From: Chersky-840 sp963794615
Lineage (GTDB): Bacteria > Actinomycetota > Acidimicrobiia > Acidimicrobiales > UBA8190
Assembly: GCA_963794615.1 (NCBI GenBank)
Contig: CAWCEP010000011.1
Span: forward strand, 62,001-126,000
Length of the DNA: 64,000 nucleotides
Direction: 5' to 3'
The notes below the pieces were generated by a model. That model saw only the letters and a list, made by a program, of their open reading frames with translations, ran no database searches and was not told the origin of the DNA. The position numbers and the translations under genes were made by a program. This document shows positions 61,541 through 64,000 of the stretch, one piece after another; positions within the stretch are counted from its first letter, which is position 1, and every line of letters starts with the position of its first letter.

Positions 61541-62697
61541 AACTCGCCGTCCCTACCGAAACGCGCACCGGCGAGCAGCGGGTGGCCATGATCCCCGACG
61601 TGGCCGGACGCCTGGTCGGCACCGGTGTCGAGGTCGTCGTGCAGGAAGGCGCCGGCGTGGCCGCCCACTTCCCCGACGCCGCCTATGCCGACAAGGGGGC
61701 GACGCTGCGACCCGGCGTCGGTGAGACGGTGGCGGGGGCCGACCTCGTCGCCAAGGTCCAGGCGCCCACACCCGACGAGGTGCAGCTGCTCGGTGAGGGG
61801 ATCACCGTGGTCAGCTTCTTCCAGCCCGCCTCGCAGCTCGACACGGTCCGGGCCCTCGTGAAGACGAAGGCCACCGCGTTCAGCCTCGATCTCATCCCTC
61901 GGATCAGCCGGGCCCAGTCCATGGACGCGCTGTCGTCGCAGGCGACGGTGTCCGGCTACCTGTCCGCGCTCGGCGCCGCGGACCGGCTCCCCAAGTTCTT
62001 CCCCATGTTCATGACCGCGGCGGGCACCATCCCGCCCGCCAAGGTGCTCGTGCTCGGGGCCGGGGTGGCCGGACTCCAGGCCATCGCCACCGCCCGCCGG
62101 CTCGGCGCCCAGGTGCGCGCCTACGACGTGCGGGCCGCGGCCAAGGAGGAGGTGCAGTCCCTCGGGGCCAACTTCGTGGAGCTCGAGCTCGAGTCCCAGG
62201 AGGGCGCGGGCGGTTACGCCCGCGTGCAGTCCGAGGAGTTCCTGGCCCGCCAGCGCGAGCTGATCGGCAACGAGGTGGCCGCCGCCGACGTGGTCATCAC
62301 CACCGCGGCCGTCCCCGGACGCCAGGCCCCGGTCCTCGTCACCACCGCCATGGTCGAGCGCATGGCCGAGGGGTCGGTCATCGTCGACATGGCCGCCGAC
62401 AGCGGGGGCAACTGCGAGTTGTCCGAGGCGGGCAAGGACATCGTGCACCACGGCGTGGTGGTGGCCGGGCTCTCCAACCCGCCCTCGGCCATGCCCACCC
62501 ACGCCAGCTTCCTGTTCTCGCGCAACGTGGCCAACTTCCTGGCCCTCATCGTGGTGGAGGGCGAGCTGGCGCCCGACTTCGACGACGAGATCGTGGTCGG
62601 CAGCTGCGTGGTGCGCGCCGGTGAGGTCGTCCACGCCCCTACCGCCGAACTGCTGGCCGGAGACCCCAATACCGGAGCAAGGGAGGAAGCACCGTGA
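61537..62697 (+). CDS. pntAA: NAD(P) transhydrogenase subunit alpha, part 1
   Basis: 386 residues from the GTG at 61537. MKLAVPTETRTGEQRVAMIP, then the NAD-binding Rossmann site AKVLVLGAGVAGLQAIATAR, RAYDVRAAAKEEVQSLGANF, and GSVIVDMAADSGGNCELSEA. This is domain I of the three-gene transhydrogenase (PntAA), which binds NAD(H). It couples hydride transfer between NADH and NADP+ to proton movement, supplying NADPH. Its stop overlaps the next ATG (62694) by 4 nt. The frame is intact. Confidence 0.96.
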   Translation: MKLAVPTETRTGEQRVAMIPDVAGRLVGTGVEVVVQEGAGVAAHFPDAAYADKGATLRPGVGETVAGADLVAKVQAPTPDEVQLLGEGITVVSFFQPASQLDTVRALVKTKATAFSLDLIPRISRAQSMDALSSQATVSGYLSALGAADRLPKFFPMFMTAAGTIPPAKVLVLGAGVAGLQAIATARRLGAQVRAYDVRAAAKEEVQSLGANFVELELESQEGAGGYARVQSEEFLARQRELIGNEVAAADVVITTAAVPGRQAPVLVTTAMVERMAEGSVIVDMAADSGGNCELSEAGKDIVHHGVVVAGLSNPPSAMPTHASFLFSRNVANFLALIVVEGELAPDFDDEIVVGSCVVRAGEVVHAPTAELLAGDPNTGAREEAP

Positions 62698-63068
62698 TCG
62701 CCGCCGCCCCGGGCCTCATGAGCTTCATCACGGTCTTCGTGCTGGCCGCCTTCGTCGGCTACGAGGTCGTCTCCAAGGTGCCGAGCATCCTCCACACCCC
62801 GCTGATGTCGGGCACCAACGCCATCCACGGCATCATCCTGGTGGGCACCATGCTGGTGCTGGGCCAGGCGCACGGCCCCGCCCAGCTGACCCTCGGCTTC
62901 CTGGCCGTGGTCCTCGCCACCTGAACGTGGTCGGCGGGTTCGTCGTCACCGACCGGATGCTCCACATGTTCAAGGCGAAGCCGACGGATCGCAAGGCGGC
63001 CGACAAGGCCGCCGACGCCGACTCGGGCGGCAGAGCCGGTGCGGCCGACTCGGAGCAAGCCGTCGTGA
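62694..63068 (+). CDS. pntAB: NAD(P) transhydrogenase subunit alpha, part 2 (membrane, frameshifted)
   Basis: Start MIAAAPGLMSFITVFVLAAF (ATG at 62694), SKVPSILHTPLMSGTNAIHG and LTLGFLAVVLAT. An indel near 62922 is followed by LNVVGGFVVTDRMLHMFKAK. A second disturbance is needed to reach the TGA at 63066, which overlaps the pntB GTG (GTGA). There are three membrane helices. It forms the proton channel with PntB. The charged tail (DRKAADKAADADSGG) before the stop is longer than usual. Confidence 0.9.
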
Positions 63069-64000
63069 GCAGGGCCACCGCCACCGATCTCGTCTACCTG
63101 GTCGCCATCGTCGGCTTCATCTTCGCCCTCATGGGCCTGAGCTCGCCCAAGCACGCCCGGCTCGGGAACCTGGTCGGGGCCGGCGGGCATGCTCGTGGCG
63201 GTGGCGTGGACGTTCTCGCTGCCCCCGGTGTACTGCCACACCCGGAACCTGGTGCTCATCATCATCGCCATCGCCATCGGGGCCGTCATCGGCGTGCCCG
63301 CGGCCCGGATGGTGAAGATGACGGCCATGCCGCAGATGGTGGCCATCTTCAACGGCGTGGGGGGCGGGGCCGCGGCGCTGGTGTCGGTGACCGAGTTCAT
63401 CTCGCTGCCGGGCAAGTCGATCGCCATCTACAAGATCTGCGAGATCCTCTTCGGCGTGCTCGTGGGGTCGGTGTCCTTCGCCGGCAGCGCCATCGCCTTC
63501 GCCAAGCTCCAGGAGCTCATGACGGGGCGGCCCATCACCTACCCGGGCCAGCAGCCCATCAACGCCGCCATCGGCCTCGCCATCGTGGCCCTGCTCGTCG
63601 TCACCGTGGTCACGGCCAGCACCACCGCTGCTCGTCGTCGTGCTGGTGCTGTCGCTCGTCGCTCGGCGTCATCTTCGTGCTGCCCATCGGCGGGGCCGAC
63701 GTCCCCGTGCTCATCTCCCTGCTCAACTCCTTCACCGGACTGGCCGTGGCCGCCTCGGGCTTCACCCTCAACAGCAACCTGCTCATCGTGGCCGGCACCC
63801 TGGTGGGGGCCTCGGGCATCCTGCTCACGCGGATGATGAGCCAGGCCATGGGCCGGTCGCTCGCCAACATCCTCTTCAGCGCCTTCGGCTCGGTCATCAC
63901 CGCCACCGGGCGAGGGCCCCGACGCCGAGGGGCGGTCGGTGCGGGCGGGGACGGCCGAGGACATCGGCGTCCTCCTCGCCTACGCCCGGAAGGTGGCCAT
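63065..64000 (+). CDS. pntB: NAD(P) transhydrogenase subunit beta (3' end beyond window, frameshifted)
   Basis: GTG start at 63065: SRATATDLVYLVAIVGFIFA. After an indel near 63190: MLVAVAWTFSLPPVYCHTRN, MPQMVAIFNGVGGGAAALVS, then after another near 63630 VLPIGGADVPVLISLLNSFT, GLAVAASGFTLNSNLLIVAG and TRMMSQAMGRSLANILF. The last visible residues (TAEDIGVLLAYARKVA) begin the NADP-binding domain III. It is cut by the window edge. It completes the proton-translocating transhydrogenase with pntAA and pntAB. Confidence 0.93.
   Translation, partial: MSRATATDLVYLVAIVGFIFALMGLSSPKHARLGNLVGAGGHARGGGVDVLAAPGVLPHPEPGAHHHRHRHRGRHRRARGPDGEDDGHAADGGHLQRRGGRGRGAGVGDRVHLAAGQVDRHLQDLRDPLRRARGVGVLRRQRHRLRQAPGAHDGAAHHLPGPAAHQRRHRPRHRGPARRHRGHGQHHRCSSSCWCCRSSLGVIFVLPIGGADVPVLISLLNSFTGLAVAASGFTLNSNLLIVAGTLVGASGILLTRMMSQAMGRSLANILFSAFGSVITATGRGPRRRGAVGAGGDGRGHRRPPRLRPEGGH

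Overview
The window is high-GC DNA from an actinobacterium. Several features fit the Acidimicrobiia or relatives: an F420-type luciferase-like oxidoreductase, a DUF929 protein, DUF2510-tagged membrane proteins, the six-repeat YW-x(4)-DGG-x(2)-FG surface protein and steroid-catabolism genes. The class assignment is inference from gene content only. Many conserved genes (gltX, ipdABC, echA20, pntAB, thiolases, acyl-CoA dehydrogenases, an aldehyde dehydrogenase) are broken by single-base indels, mostly in G/C runs. An essential gene such as gltX is unlikely to be dead, so the assembly probably carries uncorrected indels. I annotate such genes as single frameshifted CDSs spanning the intact reading.

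Region 1 (1-9.4 kb) looks like one end of an integrative element inserted at the 3' end of a tRNA-Glu gene. It holds a tyrosine integrase beside the tRNA, an excisionase-like HTH protein, an HTH + nucleotidyltransferase pair cut by the window edge, an IS30 transposase, a secreted S53 (sedolisin) protease, a DUF6933 gene pair, and a 1.5 kb gene-poor stretch with 12-bp iterons in opposite orientations and a strong hairpin. The element's other end is not in view.

Region 2 (9.4-12.2 kb) is housekeeping: tRNA-Glu, tRNA-Gln, a YdcF-like protein, gltX and a small ferredoxin. Region 3 (12.2-29.9 kb) is lipid/steroid metabolism: two thiolase-like + DUF35 modules, an ArsR-SRPBCC fusion with a clear operator, an alcohol dehydrogenase, two divergent TetR regulators (one KstR-like), a cyclase, CBS and GNAT proteins, an amidohydrolase, an aldehyde dehydrogenase, an MTA/SAH nucleosidase-like protein, a lysoplasmalogenase-like protein and two enoyl-CoA hydratases. 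Region 4 (30-40.6 kb) holds membrane and envelope genes: RDD and CPBP proteins, signal peptidase I, a phosphotransferase, a beta-helix surface protein, small secreted proteins, an SDR and a SIMPL protein.

Region 5 (40.6-45.1 kb) is a four-gene operon: amidohydrolase, two paired acyl-CoA dehydrogenases and an LLM oxidoreductase. Region 6 (45-48.4 kb) has small proteins, a TANGO2-like protein and a lipoprotein. Region 7 (48.4-61.5 kb) contains two acyl-CoA dehydrogenases divergent from a FadA-type thiolase, a zinc alcohol dehydrogenase, a DUF929 protein, the echA20-ipdA-ipdB-ipdC operon for steroid C/D-ring opening, an OafA-type acyltransferase and an Rv3548c-like SDR. The window ends in pntA-pntAb-pntB (proton-translocating transhydrogenase), with pntB cut by the edge.

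The most interesting signal is a palindrome, CTGAC-N5-GTCAG, placed at the promoters of the divergent TetR pair, the aldehyde dehydrogenase/thiolase pair, the amidohydrolase-acyl-CoA dehydrogenase operon, the acyl-CoA dehydrogenase/thiolase pair and, in a relaxed form, the ipd operon. It suggests one TetR regulon tying together loci spread over 40 kb. KstR-like half-matches (TnnAACnnGTTnnA) sit before the KstR-like regulator and before the DUF35-thiolase operon.
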